A DNA stretch of 64,000 bases from Nodosilinea sp. P-1105 (lineage in GTDB: Bacteria; Cyanobacteriota; Cyanobacteriia; Phormidesmidales; Phormidesmidaceae): the NCBI RefSeq assembly GCF_012911975.1, contig NZ_SMDQ01000002.1, forward strand, positions 1-64,000, given 5' to 3'. Below the pieces are notes generated by a model. The model was not told where the DNA came from and made no database searches. It saw only the letters and a program-made list of their open reading frames with translations. Shown here one piece after another: positions 17,779-25,980 of this stretch (positions within the stretch are counted from its first letter, which is position 1; every line of letters starts with the position of its first letter). The position numbers and the translations under genes were made by a program.

Positions 17779-18438
17779 TTAGACATGGACGGGTAAACCC
17801 TCGGCTTTCCATTCGGGGTAGCCTTCCTGTAAGCGCAAGGCGGTAAATCCCTGCTGCTGTAGCAACGCCGCCGCGTCATGGGACAGGGCGCAGTAGGGAC
17901 CACGACAGTAGGCCACCACCTCATAATCGGCGGGTAATTCCTGCAATCGCTGGGTCAGTTCCGCCAGGGGAATGTTGATCGCCCCCGGCAGGTGACCAGC
18001 GGCGTACTCCTCCGCAGGCCGCACATCCAGCAGGGTGACGCCGCCTGTCTGGAGGCGGTCTACCAAATCAGGAATGGTGATTGCCTCTAAACCATTGCCG
18101 CCCTGAAAGTACTGCGTCATCAGCTGCTGCACCTCGGCCAGATTCCGCTCAGCTAACCGCCGCAGCGAGCGGGTCAATTGAACCACCTCGTCATCGGCCA
18201 GGTGGTAATACACATGGCGCCCCTCTTTGCGGGCCGTGACTAAGCCACTGCGGCGCAGGTGCTGCAGGTGTTGAGACACTGTGGCGATGGGCAAGTCTAT
18301 CAATTGGGTCAGGCTCTCGACGCTGCGATCGCCCTGGGCAATTAACTCCAACAGTTCCAGGCGGTACTCATGCCCCAGGGCTTTGGCCAGAGTTGCTAGC
18401 TGCTCCAGCAATTGCCGTTTGCGGTTTATTTTTGTCAT
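17779..18438 (-). CDS. ArsR-family regulator fused to a rhodanese domain
   Basis: The 219-residue protein has a winged helix-turn-helix at about 10-95 (LTQLIDLPIATVSQHLQHLRRSGLV), followed by a rhodanese domain (about 120-215) with the active-site loop YCRGPYCALSHDAA containing two cysteines. Fusions of this kind sense sulfur or thiol-reactive compounds and repress their own operon. The strand and spacing suggest that it heads a small operon with the rhodanese remnant and desaturase. Confidence 0.92.
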   Translation of the reverse strand: MTKINRKRQLLEQLATLAKALGHEYRLELLELIAQGDRSVESLTQLIDLPIATVSQHLQHLRRSGLVTARKEGRHVYYHLADDEVVQLTRSLRRLAERNLAEVQQLMTQYFQGGNGLEAITIPDLVDRLQTGGVTLLDVRPAEEYAAGHLPGAINIPLAELTQRLQELPADYEVVAYCRGPYCALSHDAAALLQQQGFTALRLQEGYPEWKAEGLPVHV

Positions 18439-18488
18439 TAGCGGGAAGATCTGCTTTTATTCAATAAATATACAGAATAACAGAATAT

Positions 18489-18773
18489 TTAAATAGAACG
18501 GCTACAGTAAAGAGGCGTGGTCAGTGCGGATTCCCTGACTCTTTGAGTCACTGTCCTATGAGGGTTTGGAGAAGACGCAATGTGCTCCACGCCATGACCA
18601 TCAACCTCAGCAGCCAGCGATACGGCGAGGGCCTGGGCATGGCGTCGGGTCTCAATGATGGACTGCTCTGTCTGGTCGCTGACCACCAACGTCCTGAAGG
18701 CTGAGATCGTTACGTTGGCTATGGCATCCGTGTCGGCATCCGTCTCGTTTCTGATCACGATCTGTGGGTTCAT
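18489..18773 (-). pseudogene. N-terminal fragment of a GNAT acetyltransferase
   Basis: From the ATG at 18773 the frame reads MNPQIVIRNETDADTDAIAN, the start of a YhbS-type GNAT. It is recognisable to about AAEVDGHGVEHIA and then runs into unrelated sequence and a stop. The acetyl-CoA binding loop is absent. It is probably a frameshifted and truncated relic. Confidence 0.65.
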
Positions 18774-18808
18774 GGTCGCTCGTTCATCCTGCCTACTGGC
18801 CAACTACT

Positions 18809-18973
18809 ATTTCTACTTACCAAGCTTTTGCGCCTTTGCCTAATATGTCAGGCCATTATCCGGTGGTGGGGGCTTGGATGATTGGCGATGAAGCGGCAGG
18901 GCTCAGCATCCGTGAAGATCACCAGCTGATTACCCGCAACAGCAGTCAGTTTGTGCCCCACCGAATTGATTAA
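18809..18973 (+). pseudogene. C-terminal fragment of a glutathionylspermidine synthase family gene
   Basis: The frame ends GHYPVVGAWMIGDEAAGLSI and then REDHQLITRNSSQFVPH, the conserved C-terminal stretch of the ATP-grasp glutathionylspermidine synthase family. Only about 50 residues remain, and the catalytic part is missing. It abuts the GNAT fragment head to head, so this 0.5-kb patch is a junction of two decayed genes. Bases 18974-19151 hold nothing I recognise. Confidence 0.65.
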
Positions 18974-19151
18974 GGGTGACCTGAGCAGGCGACCCATGCC
19001 ACTGCCACAAGAGCATGGTTCGGGGGGAGATGAATCTTGCTCAGACCTAAGTGGCTCTAAATCATGCCCTCGGGCTAGAGTAGGTGCAGTGTGCCCAGTC
19101 TGGTCTAACCTGGTGGGCTGAGGGCATCCAACTGGCGATGGTAACCCAACC

Positions 19152-21992
19152 ATGACCAAAGACTTCTTCATCAGCTACAACAGTGCCGATGCCACCTGGG
19201 CCGAATGGATGGCCTGGGTGCTGGAGGAGCACGGCTATACGGTCACCATCCAGGCATGGGACTTTCGCCCTGGGGGCAACTTTATTTTGGACATGCAGCG
19301 GGCAGCGGCAGAGAGCCAGCGCACCATTGCCGTTCTATCCGACGACTACCTCACCGCCATCTACACCCAGTCCGAATGGGCCGCTGCCTTTAAGCAAGAC
19401 CCTACCTCCCGCGATCGCAAGCTGTTGCCCATCCGGGTCGCCCCCTGCCAACCGACGGGGATGTTAGCCCCCCTGGTGTATGTGGATCTGGTGGGCCAGT
19501 CTGAAGCCGAAGCCGAAACCCTGCTGATAGAAGCCCTCAAGGACCGGGTAAAACCCGAAACTCGCCCCAGCTTTCCCCAGGCTGTACCCCAGTCAGAGCG
19601 AGTTACAGTAGCTACCGTCACCTTTCCAGGCACCCCCCAAACCCTTCCACTCAATAACCTTCAAGATCGCGGCATTGACCCCCAGCGATTTGTCGGACGC
19701 CAGGCCGACCTCAACCACCTGCACGCCTGTCTCGACAACCACCGTAAAGTAGTTATTGTTGGCATGTTTGGCCTGGGCAAAACCGAACTGGCGATTCAAT
19801 ATGCCAGAACCTACACCGCCGACTACCCTGGTGGGGTTGCCTGGTTCGCAGCAGACCACTTTGCCACCGACCTCAGCCATTGGATTCAGGTTGAACTATT
19901 TCCAGATCGTGATTTGCGCCATCTAGATCTGGCTCAACAGGTCACAGTCGCCTGGGAAGAATGGCACAACTTCTGTGCCCAGCGACCGGCCCTGGTGATC
20001 GTGGACGATGTTACTGACTATGGCCAGCAGGTAGCCCCTTATCTTCCCCCGAACGAAGATACTGCGGCCCCCTTTCGGTTTGTGTTCACCAGCCGCAGTC
20101 ACATTTCAACCATTCAGACCTTCGACTTACCCCAGCTATCCCTCCCTGATGCACTACACCTGCTAGAACGCTTGGCTGGAACAGCTCGAATTCAGGCGGA
20201 TGCCGCCACAGCTGAGGCGGTCTGCAAGCAGCTGGGGGCCTTGCCCCTGGCGCTAACCCTGATGGGCAGTTGGCTGAATATCGATCCAGATCGCACCGTA
20301 GCCGATTTGAGCCGTGCCCTCGATCAGCAAGGGCTAGATGCCCCAGCCCTCGACTGCGATCCCGATACCGTCCTGACGGCCAAACGGGGGGTAAAAGCAG
20401 CCTTTGCCGTCAGTTGGGCGCAACTGAACCAGCGCAGTGCCGATGCGGCCCAGTTGGCACGGGTGTTGACTCTATTTGCCCCGGTAGATTTACCCTGGAC
20501 CTTAATTGAGACCGTCATTGAAACCTATACCCAGGAATATGGCCTGTCTGCCCCGTCAACCCCGTCGGTGCAACCTGAACCCAGCCGCTGGAAAAAACTG
20601 TGGCAGACCCTGTGGCGTTGGCTACGGCAGCTATGGGGAAAGCGTACCCCGCCCGCCCGTTCGGCACCACCGCCAGTCTACCCAGTTAATGCACCCCTGG
20701 AAGCCAGGGGTCATTTACTGCGGTTAAACCTGCTGGAGTGCGTCCGCCAGGAGAGCGCTGAACCAGAACCACCGCAGACCGCTACAGATGGGATTCTCCC
20801 GGCTGTCGCTAGCCCCGTGAACAGCCAGGGCTGGGGGGTGTCGGCGGGGTATCGGCTGCACCCCCTGTTGCGGGACCTGTTTGCCGAACAATGGCCTGGA
20901 TTTGATCGTGACCATTGGGCTCTGGCCTTTGCCCTGGGCATTGCCGCTGAGGCAGAGCAAGTCCCCAAGCAGGTGGAGGCGGAAACGGCGAGCCAATTTG
21001 CCCCCCTCAAAGCCCACTTTGCTCGGGCTGAGTCGATTCTGAAAAGACAGCAACAGGCCACTGCCGTAACCATGCCCTCGGTTGCAGAGCGCTACAAAGT
21101 CGCCAACAACAAGATCAGTGCAGCCGATTTTCGGTTATCCCATCGGGTGATGTTTGCCCTGCGCTTTGAGCAGGCCCAAAAGATTTACGACGAAGCTAAA
21201 GCTGCTGCTGCCGCTGGCCAGCAGAGCTTGGCCTCACACAAGTTTGCGGAGGCTATTGAGTATTACCAAAAGGTAGTGGACGATGCCCGTCTAGCCTTGC
21301 CGCCCCACAGCGTGCCCCTGGCTGGCTACCTCAACCGGCTCGCTCGAATATTTCGAGACTTGGGTCAATACAGCCGGGGTATTTCCCTGGCGGAAGAAGC
21401 CGTGGACATTGCCGAAATCCGGCAAATTCGACCCGCCAAACTGGCCAGTTATCTAATTGATTTGGCGGAGCTCTACTACAAACAAGGCCACTACACCGAC
21501 GCCGAACCCCTCTTACAACAAGCCCTGGCGATGAGACAACGGCTCTTGGGCGACGAGCATCCCGATGTCGCCACTAGCCTCAATAATCTGGCTGGGCTCT
21601 ACGACAAGCAAGGCCGCTACACCGACGCCGAACCCCTCTTCCAAGACGCCCTGGCGATGTATAAACGGCTCTTGGGCGACGAGCATCCCGATGTCGCCAC
21701 TAGCCTCAATAATCTGGCTGGGCTCTACGACAAGCAAGGCCGCTACACCGACGCCGAACCCCTCTTCCAAGACGCCCTGGCGATGAGACAACGGCTCTTG
21801 GGCGACGAGCATCCCGATGTCGCCACTAGCCTCAATAATCTGGCCAGTCTCTACGACAAGCAAGGGCGCCATGGCGAGGCCAAATCCCTCTTCCAGCAAG
21901 CCCTGGCCATCCTTGAAGCCAAACTGGGGGCCGACCATCCCTGGACGGTGGGCTGTCGCGAAAATTTGGCCAAAGTAGAGAATGGTGAGTAG
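19152..21992 (+). CDS. TIR-NB-ARC-TPR protein (NLR-like, putative defence)
   Basis: The 946-residue protein has three parts. A TIR domain comes first (about 1-135; DFFISYNSADATWAEW, with the probable NADase glutamate E75 in YTQSEWAAAF). An NB-ARC ATPase follows (from about 178; FVGRQADL, Walker A VGMFGLGKTEL, Walker B ALVIVDDVTDY, LGALPLALTL). A linker rich in tryptophan and arginine leads to tetratricopeptide repeats (about 690-940). Ligand binding by the repeats would release TIR NAD-cleaving activity in related systems; activity here is inference. Three TPR units are nearly identical at DNA level. It stands alone with no obvious partner gene. Confidence 0.93.
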   Translation: MTKDFFISYNSADATWAEWMAWVLEEHGYTVTIQAWDFRPGGNFILDMQRAAAESQRTIAVLSDDYLTAIYTQSEWAAAFKQDPTSRDRKLLPIRVAPCQPTGMLAPLVYVDLVGQSEAEAETLLIEALKDRVKPETRPSFPQAVPQSERVTVATVTFPGTPQTLPLNNLQDRGIDPQRFVGRQADLNHLHACLDNHRKVVIVGMFGLGKTELAIQYARTYTADYPGGVAWFAADHFATDLSHWIQVELFPDRDLRHLDLAQQVTVAWEEWHNFCAQRPALVIVDDVTDYGQQVAPYLPPNEDTAAPFRFVFTSRSHISTIQTFDLPQLSLPDALHLLERLAGTARIQADAATAEAVCKQLGALPLALTLMGSWLNIDPDRTVADLSRALDQQGLDAPALDCDPDTVLTAKRGVKAAFAVSWAQLNQRSADAAQLARVLTLFAPVDLPWTLIETVIETYTQEYGLSAPSTPSVQPEPSRWKKLWQTLWRWLRQLWGKRTPPARSAPPPVYPVNAPLEARGHLLRLNLLECVRQESAEPEPPQTATDGILPAVASPVNSQGWGVSAGYRLHPLLRDLFAEQWPGFDRDHWALAFALGIAAEAEQVPKQVEAETASQFAPLKAHFARAESILKRQQQATAVTMPSVAERYKVANNKISAADFRLSHRVMFALRFEQAQKIYDEAKAAAAAGQQSLASHKFAEAIEYYQKVVDDARLALPPHSVPLAGYLNRLARIFRDLGQYSRGISLAEEAVDIAEIRQIRPAKLASYLIDLAELYYKQGHYTDAEPLLQQALAMRQRLLGDEHPDVATSLNNLAGLYDKQGRYTDAEPLFQDALAMYKRLLGDEHPDVATSLNNLAGLYDKQGRYTDAEPLFQDALAMRQRLLGDEHPDVATSLNNLASLYDKQGRHGEAKSLFQQALAILEAKLGADHPWTVGCRENLAKVENGE
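21497..21870 (+). repeat. 126-bp tandem repeat coding for TPR units
   Basis: The unit CGGCTCTTGGGCGACGAGCA with its flanks recurs at about 21540, 21666 and 21792 with almost no substitutions. Each unit encodes 42 residues (RLLGDEHPDVATSLNNLA...). Copy number is likely to vary between strains, which would change ligand-sensing surface. Confidence 0.88.
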
Positions 21993-22007
21993 GGGGGTGA
22001 TGGAGTG

Positions 22008-22056
22008 ATGGGGTGGTGGGGTGGTGGGGTGGTGGGGTGGTGGGGTAATGGGGTGG
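22008..22056 (+). repeat. GGTGGGGT microsatellite
   Basis: About five head-to-tail copies of GGTGGGGT lie just after the TIR-NB-ARC stop. The plus strand could form a G-quadruplex. It carries no coding sense. Confidence 0.9.
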
Positions 22057-22091
22057 TGAGTCGTTTTAATTAGCGAGAGAGGTAAACGCCA

Positions 22092-22310
22092 ATGAAAGCC
22101 TATGAATTTGCGGGGGAAGTGATGGCCGATGGGCAGCTCAAATTGCCAGAGTCGGCCCTGGTGCAGTTGGCAGGGCATCACGCCGTCAGAGTCATTGTGT
22201 TAGTGCAAGACACACCCGAAGGAGAGGAAGAAGCCGCGTGGCGTGCAATGGCGGCTGAGCAGTTCTTGGCGGGCTATAGCGAAGCCGATGTCATCTACGA
22301 CACGCTGTAG
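22092..22310 (+). CDS. putative antitoxin of a MazF-type pair
   Basis: The 72-residue acidic protein starts MKAYEFAGEVMADGQLKLPE, like small AbrB/DUF-type antitoxins that precede PemK/MazF toxins in cyanobacteria. It ends two bases before the toxin ATG, so the pair is translationally coupled. No other function is visible. Call rests mainly on context. Confidence 0.7.
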   Translation: MKAYEFAGEVMADGQLKLPESALVQLAGHHAVRVIVLVQDTPEGEEEAAWRAMAAEQFLAGYSEADVIYDTL

Positions 22311-22312
22311 CT

Positions 22313-22645
22313 ATGACCACCTATGAGCCAGGTGATGTGGTTTTGCTGGCGTTTCCCTTCACCGACGGCGTTCGTCAAAAGCAGCGCCCAGCCCTGGTTT
22401 TGCTAGATACAGGCGACCCAGATATTGTAGTGGCTAGGATTACCAGTCAACCTTATACAACGGCTTTTGATGTTGCCCTTTCCGACCAGGCTGAAGCGGG
22501 CTTGCTGCTGCCTTCGGTGGTGCGGCTGCATAAGCTTGCAACCCTGGAGAAAAGTACGGTTAGTCGATGCTTGGGGCATCTTTCGGCTCCAGACTGGGCC
22601 AGGGTCAAAAGCATTCTCAACATGCTATGGAGTCTAAGCCCATAG
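22313..22645 (+). CDS. PemK/MazF family endoribonuclease toxin
   Basis: The 110-residue protein contains the family's opening YEPGDVVLLAFPFTDGVRQKQRPALVL and the conserved R/S region ARITSQPY. MazF toxins cut mRNA at short sequence motifs until neutralised by their antitoxin. The length is normal. It lies immediately downstream of its likely antitoxin. Confidence 0.88.
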   Translation: MTTYEPGDVVLLAFPFTDGVRQKQRPALVLLDTGDPDIVVARITSQPYTTAFDVALSDQAEAGLLLPSVVRLHKLATLEKSTVSRCLGHLSAPDWARVKSILNMLWSLSP

Positions 22646-22742
22646 CCATAAGCGCCAAGGTTTTAGGAGACGCAGAAGTACCCAGTTTCTGGAGATAGCC
22701 ATGGGCTATCCTTAAAGCATAATCTCCTCACGTGCTTGTTCT

Positions 22743-23138
22743 ATGACGGTCAAAGTCACGCTCCAGCTATCAGAAGGCCTGGTCGAAGAAGCCCAACGCC
22801 TGGGCATTGCGACCAGCAAAGACGCAACCACCGTGCTGACCGAAGCCCTCGAACAACTCTGGCCCGCCCTAGAAAACTTCTCTGAAGAGGCCTTTTTCCC
22901 TGAAATCTCTCAGCTTGAGGACAGTGAGGTTTTACAACTTGCCACTGGCAAACTGCAAGCCACTCAGAATGCCCGTCTGGGTGAGCTACAGGCGACGGGT
23001 AAAGCCACTGGTCTAACCGAGTCTGAACGATATGAGCTTTTGGCCCTGTTGCAGATTTACCAGCTGGGTCAATTGCGAAAGTCGGAGGCTTTGGCCGAGG
23101 CTGTAGAGCGCGGCTTGCTTGAACCGCTGGCTGGATGA
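22743..23138 (+). CDS. small hypothetical protein paired with an HNH nuclease gene
   Basis: The 131-residue protein begins MTVKVTLQLSEGLVEEAQRL, a ribbon-helix-helix-like start, and ends in a helical part (ESERYELLALLQIYQLGQLR). Its stop overlaps the ATG of a broken HNH endonuclease gene. Such pairs are widespread in cyanobacteria. I know of no assigned function; an antitoxin-like or DNA-binding role is a guess. Confidence 0.7.
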   Translation: MTVKVTLQLSEGLVEEAQRLGIATSKDATTVLTEALEQLWPALENFSEEAFFPEISQLEDSEVLQLATGKLQATQNARLGELQATGKATGLTESERYELLALLQIYQLGQLRKSEALAEAVERGLLEPLAG

Positions 23139-23356
23139 GCACCATTCCTGAAGCAGTTCGAGACCAAGTTCGGCAGAGAGCAGTCAATCGCTGCGAATAT
23201 TGCCTGAGCCCTCAAGCCCTGATAATGGGGAGGTTACAGGTTGACCATGTGTTGGAGCGAGAATGGCGTTGAGGTGTTGGGTAAAAGCGATTGTGGGCGG
23301 GCTACGATTGTCGCCCTGCGGCTCAATAACCCACTGGCAAAAGCCGTTCGTCACGC
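23135..23356 (+). pseudogene. HNH endonuclease gene with internal deletion
   Basis: The first part reads VNRCEYCLSPQALIMGRLQV followed by DHV, the CxxC and first histidine of a cyanobacterial HNH nuclease, then ends at a TGA near 23270. The far end of the same family (CGRATIVALRLNNPLAKAVR) reappears at about 23290-23352. The middle with the second and third metal ligands is missing, so the nuclease is dead. It runs directly into the xisH remnant. Confidence 0.75.
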
Positions 23357-23737
23357 CATGGACTTGAAAAAGACGGCTGGATTATTACCCACGATCCCTT
23401 AACCATCCGGGCAGAGTTTGGGCAAATGTACATTGATTTAGGTGCAGAAAAAATTCTCGCTGCAGAGCGGGGCAGCCAGAAAATTGCGGTCGAAATTAAG
23501 AGCTTTATTCAAAACTCGCCAATCTCAGAATTTCATACGGCGCTAGGTCAGTTCATCAACTATCGCACGATCCTGGCCGAGCAAGACCCAGATCGTGTTC
23601 TCTATCTAGCCGTTCCCCGTGACACTTATAGCTCCTTCTTTTCTCTCAAACTGATTCAAAGTATCGTTGTAGAAAACCGCCTTAAATTGATTGTCTACCG
23701 ACCTGAACATGAGGTGATTTCACAATGGATAAGTTAG
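23357..23737 (+). pseudogene. xisH: xisH with lost 5' end
   Basis: From 23357 the frame reads HGLEKDGWIITHDPLTIRAE, typical of XisH from about residue 10 on, and stays open to the stop at 23737. The first few codons and start are replaced by the HNH remnant, out of frame. A shortened product could begin at the ATG at 23426, but it would miss the first third of the nuclease-like core. XisH belongs with XisI, first described for fdxN-element excision in heterocysts; most cyanobacterial copies have no known role. Confidence 0.8.
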
Positions 23738-24060
23738 AACACTATCGGGAAATCTTGCACAAACTTTTGGAAGACTTCGCTAAACTTGGCGACATTGACG
23801 ACACCGTAGAAACCCAAATTATTGCGGATACCGTCAGAGATCATTATCAACTCGTGCAAGTTGGCTGGCAAAACGACTGGCGTATCTATGGTTGCATTCT
23901 ACATCTAGATATCAAAGACGGTAAAATCTGGCTTCAGCACAACGGCACAGAAGATGACATTCCGGCCCAATTAGTCAAGATGGGCGTACCTAAAGCGGAT
24001 ATCGTAGTGGGATTTCACTCCCCCTTCAAACGCCAGTTTACCGAATACGCTGTGAGTTAA
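23725..24060 (+). CDS. xisI: XisI family protein
   Basis: The 111-residue protein has the family's usual length and landmarks (MDKLEHYREILHKLLEDFA, then GWQNDWRIYGCILHLDIKDG and IVVGFHSPFKRQFTEYAV). It overlaps the 3' end of xisH by 13 bases, as in intact pairs. Since the partner is truncated, the pair probably no longer works. Confidence 0.9.
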   Translation: MDKLEHYREILHKLLEDFAKLGDIDDTVETQIIADTVRDHYQLVQVGWQNDWRIYGCILHLDIKDGKIWLQHNGTEDDIPAQLVKMGVPKADIVVGFHSPFKRQFTEYAVS

Positions 24061-24067
24061 CCTCCTG

Positions 24068-24163
24068 TGCTACCCACAAGCCCTCGCCATCCTCGAACCC
24101 AAGCTGGGGGCCGAGCATCCCTGGACAGTGCGCTGTCGAGAGAACTTAGCTAGGCTAGATTAA
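24068..24163 (+). pseudogene. orphan 3' end of a TPR gene
   Basis: The frame CYPQALAILEPKLGAEHPWT and onward to VRCRENLARLD-stop parallels the last 31 residues of the TIR-NB-ARC-TPR protein (QQALAILEAKLGADHPWTVG...). DNA identity is well below that of the internal TPR repeats. It marks the right edge of the segment holding the toxin pair and the xisH/xisI genes. Confidence 0.75.
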
Positions 24164-24224
24164 CCCCTTGATCCGTTCTGTTGAAGCTTTAGGGCCGGTT
24201 GCACCAGTAGTCAATAAACAGCCT

Positions 24225-25181
24225 ATGAAACCACTTGACGGCCATATCGCCCTGGTTACGGGGGCAACTAGAGGCTTAGGCAAAGGCATCGCTATCGGCC
24301 TGGGCGAAGCGGGAGCCACGGTCTACATCACCGGGCGGACCCTATCGGCCTCACCAAAGGCCACCGGCTCCCTGGAGGAAACGGCGGCGGCTGTGGCAAA
24401 GGTGGGCGGAGTAGCGATCCCAGTCCAGGTAGACCATAGCGACGATAATCAGGTGAAGGCGCTGTTCGAACGCATCCAGGCTGAGCAGGATGGCCGCCTC
24501 GACCTGTTGGTGAATAACGCCTATGCCGGGGTGGCCGCGCTTCGAGCCGCCTACGGCAAACCCTTCTGGGAGTCAGAGCCTGGGTTCTGGGATGCTTGTA
24601 ATGATGTGGGTTTGCGGAGTCACTATGTGGCTAGCGTCTATGCCGCTCGGCTGATGGTGCCCCGCCAGCGCGGACTCATCTGTACCCTATCGTCCTGGGG
24701 TGGGTTGTCCTACATTTTTGGCGTACCCTACGGGGTTGGGAAGGCCGCTAGTGACCGCCTAGCCGCAGACATGGCCGTCGAACTCAAACCCCACCAGGTC
24801 ACCTCTCTCTCCATCTGGCCCGGTATCGTTGGCACGGAACTGATGACCCAGTTTGCCGCTGAGATGGGTTTGGGGGGGACGGGAAACGGTGAGGGCCAAT
24901 ATAACTGGGAAACCCCATTACTGACCGGACGGGCGATCGCGGCCCTAGCTGCCGATTCAAAGGTGTTACGGCGCACTGGCCAGGTCCAGATTGTGGCAGA
25001 ACTCGCCAGGGAGTATGGCTTGGTCGATGCCGATGGCCAGCGGCCAGCTTCCTTGAGATCGCTCCGGTTTGTACTGCCTTACACGGTGCCAGGGCTACGC
25101 CCCTATGCAGACTGGGTACCCGATGTAGACATGCCTTGGCCGTTTTTGCTCTTGGGGCCACTGGGTTCCCCCAAGGCTTAG
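24225..25181 (+). CDS. SDR family oxidoreductase (DHRS1-like)
   Basis: The 318-residue protein starts MKPLDGHIALVTGATRGLGK; a longer frame from 24168 would include sequence overlapping the TPR remnant region and is less likely. The Rossmann motif TGATRGLGKG, NNAYAG, a catalytic serine in LSSWGG and the Y-x3-K in YGVGKAASDR are in place. The family reduces carbonyl compounds with NAD(P)H, substrate unknown. Confidence 0.87.
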   Translation: MKPLDGHIALVTGATRGLGKGIAIGLGEAGATVYITGRTLSASPKATGSLEETAAAVAKVGGVAIPVQVDHSDDNQVKALFERIQAEQDGRLDLLVNNAYAGVAALRAAYGKPFWESEPGFWDACNDVGLRSHYVASVYAARLMVPRQRGLICTLSSWGGLSYIFGVPYGVGKAASDRLAADMAVELKPHQVTSLSIWPGIVGTELMTQFAAEMGLGGTGNGEGQYNWETPLLTGRAIAALAADSKVLRRTGQVQIVAELAREYGLVDADGQRPASLRSLRFVLPYTVPGLRPYADWVPDVDMPWPFLLLGPLGSPKA

Positions 25182-25187
25182 GAAAGT

Positions 25188-25232
25188 TATGATGGGCTAG
25201 AAGCGTCACCCTCTGGCCATGGTGGAGATAAC
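25188..25232 (+). promoter_or_regulatory. upstream module of the VapBC-type pair
   Basis: TATGATGGGCT...GGCCATGGTGGAGATAAC is shared with 1475-1518. It ends 13 bp before the antitoxin ATG. TATGAT may be a -10. The ATGGTGGAG within it could also give an earlier antitoxin start, though it is not in a clean frame with the coding region. Confidence 0.45.
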
Positions 25233-25244
25233 GAGGAACTGCAG

Positions 25245-25547
25245 ATGTTGAATGGACTAAGACAAACGGCAGTGGTGAAACCCGGTGGTGTGATTGAGGT
25301 GCAGTCGACAGATTTACCCGTGGGTAGCACCGTTGATGTGATTGTGTTGGTCCGTAGTGATGCCACTTCAAGCCAGATCATTCATCCTCTGAGTGGCCTC
25401 AGCAGAGAAGAGCGTATTGCCAAAATTCGAGCAGCTGTCGGTGGCTGGAGAGATGATTCCGAGATTGCTGACATTTTTACTGTGATCGATCAAGAACGCC
25501 ATACCTACCAGGGCAGAGCGATCTCCACATTTGATCAAGAAGAATAA
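25245..25547 (+). CDS. antitoxin of a VapBC-type pair
   Basis: The 100-residue protein has an N-terminal beta-rich part (LRQTAVVKPGGVIEVQSTDL) resembling AbrB/VapB-like DNA-binding folds, then an acidic helical tail. It ends five bases before the PIN toxin. It should bind the toxin and repress the operon. Confidence 0.78.
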   Translation: MLNGLRQTAVVKPGGVIEVQSTDLPVGSTVDVIVLVRSDATSSQIIHPLSGLSREERIAKIRAAVGGWRDDSEIADIFTVIDQERHTYQGRAISTFDQEE

Positions 25548-25552
25548 TTACT

Positions 25553-25948
25553 ATGTATCTTCTAGATACCAACATCTGCATTGCTCTCAATCAAGAGCAT
25601 CCTGCCGTGTTGGCTCAGTTTGAACACCAGGGCGCTGAATGCTATATCCCAACCCTGGTACTGGCAGAGCTATACAAGGGAGTTTACTGCTCCAAGCGAA
25701 TAGCCCAAAATCTAGCTAAGCTGGAGGCTTTGTTGAGTGTGCTAGCAGTTGTGCCCTTCGACAACGCAGCAGCTGAAGATTTTGGCAAAATTCAGGGAGA
25801 GTTGAGGCGCATGGGCAAACCTACTGGCGAAATCGATGCCCTGATTGCAGCTGTAGCCCGCTCTCGTAGGGATGTTGTCGTGACTGACAATACCCGACAC
25901 TTTGAAAATATTTCCAATCTCCAGTTAGAAAACTGGCTGCTGAGCTAA
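25553..25948 (+). CDS. VapC-like PIN-domain ribonuclease toxin
   Basis: The 131-residue PIN protein has the acidic active-site set: D5 in YLLDTNICIAL, E in VLAELYKG, D in GEIDALIAA and D in VVTDNTRHF. VapC toxins cut tRNA or rRNA. Intact length, with its antitoxin directly upstream. Confidence 0.92.
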   Translation: MYLLDTNICIALNQEHPAVLAQFEHQGAECYIPTLVLAELYKGVYCSKRIAQNLAKLEALLSVLAVVPFDNAAAEDFGKIQGELRRMGKPTGEIDALIAAVARSRRDVVVTDNTRHFENISNLQLENWLLS

Positions 25949-25980
25949 CCGCAAAGCAACAAGAACGTCGTAAAAACATA

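Noticed and set aside
22008-22056. GGTGGGGT repeat as coding extension of the TIR-NB-ARC gene
   Set aside because: It begins after the TAG stop, and the TPR protein already ends with a normal C-terminal repeat.
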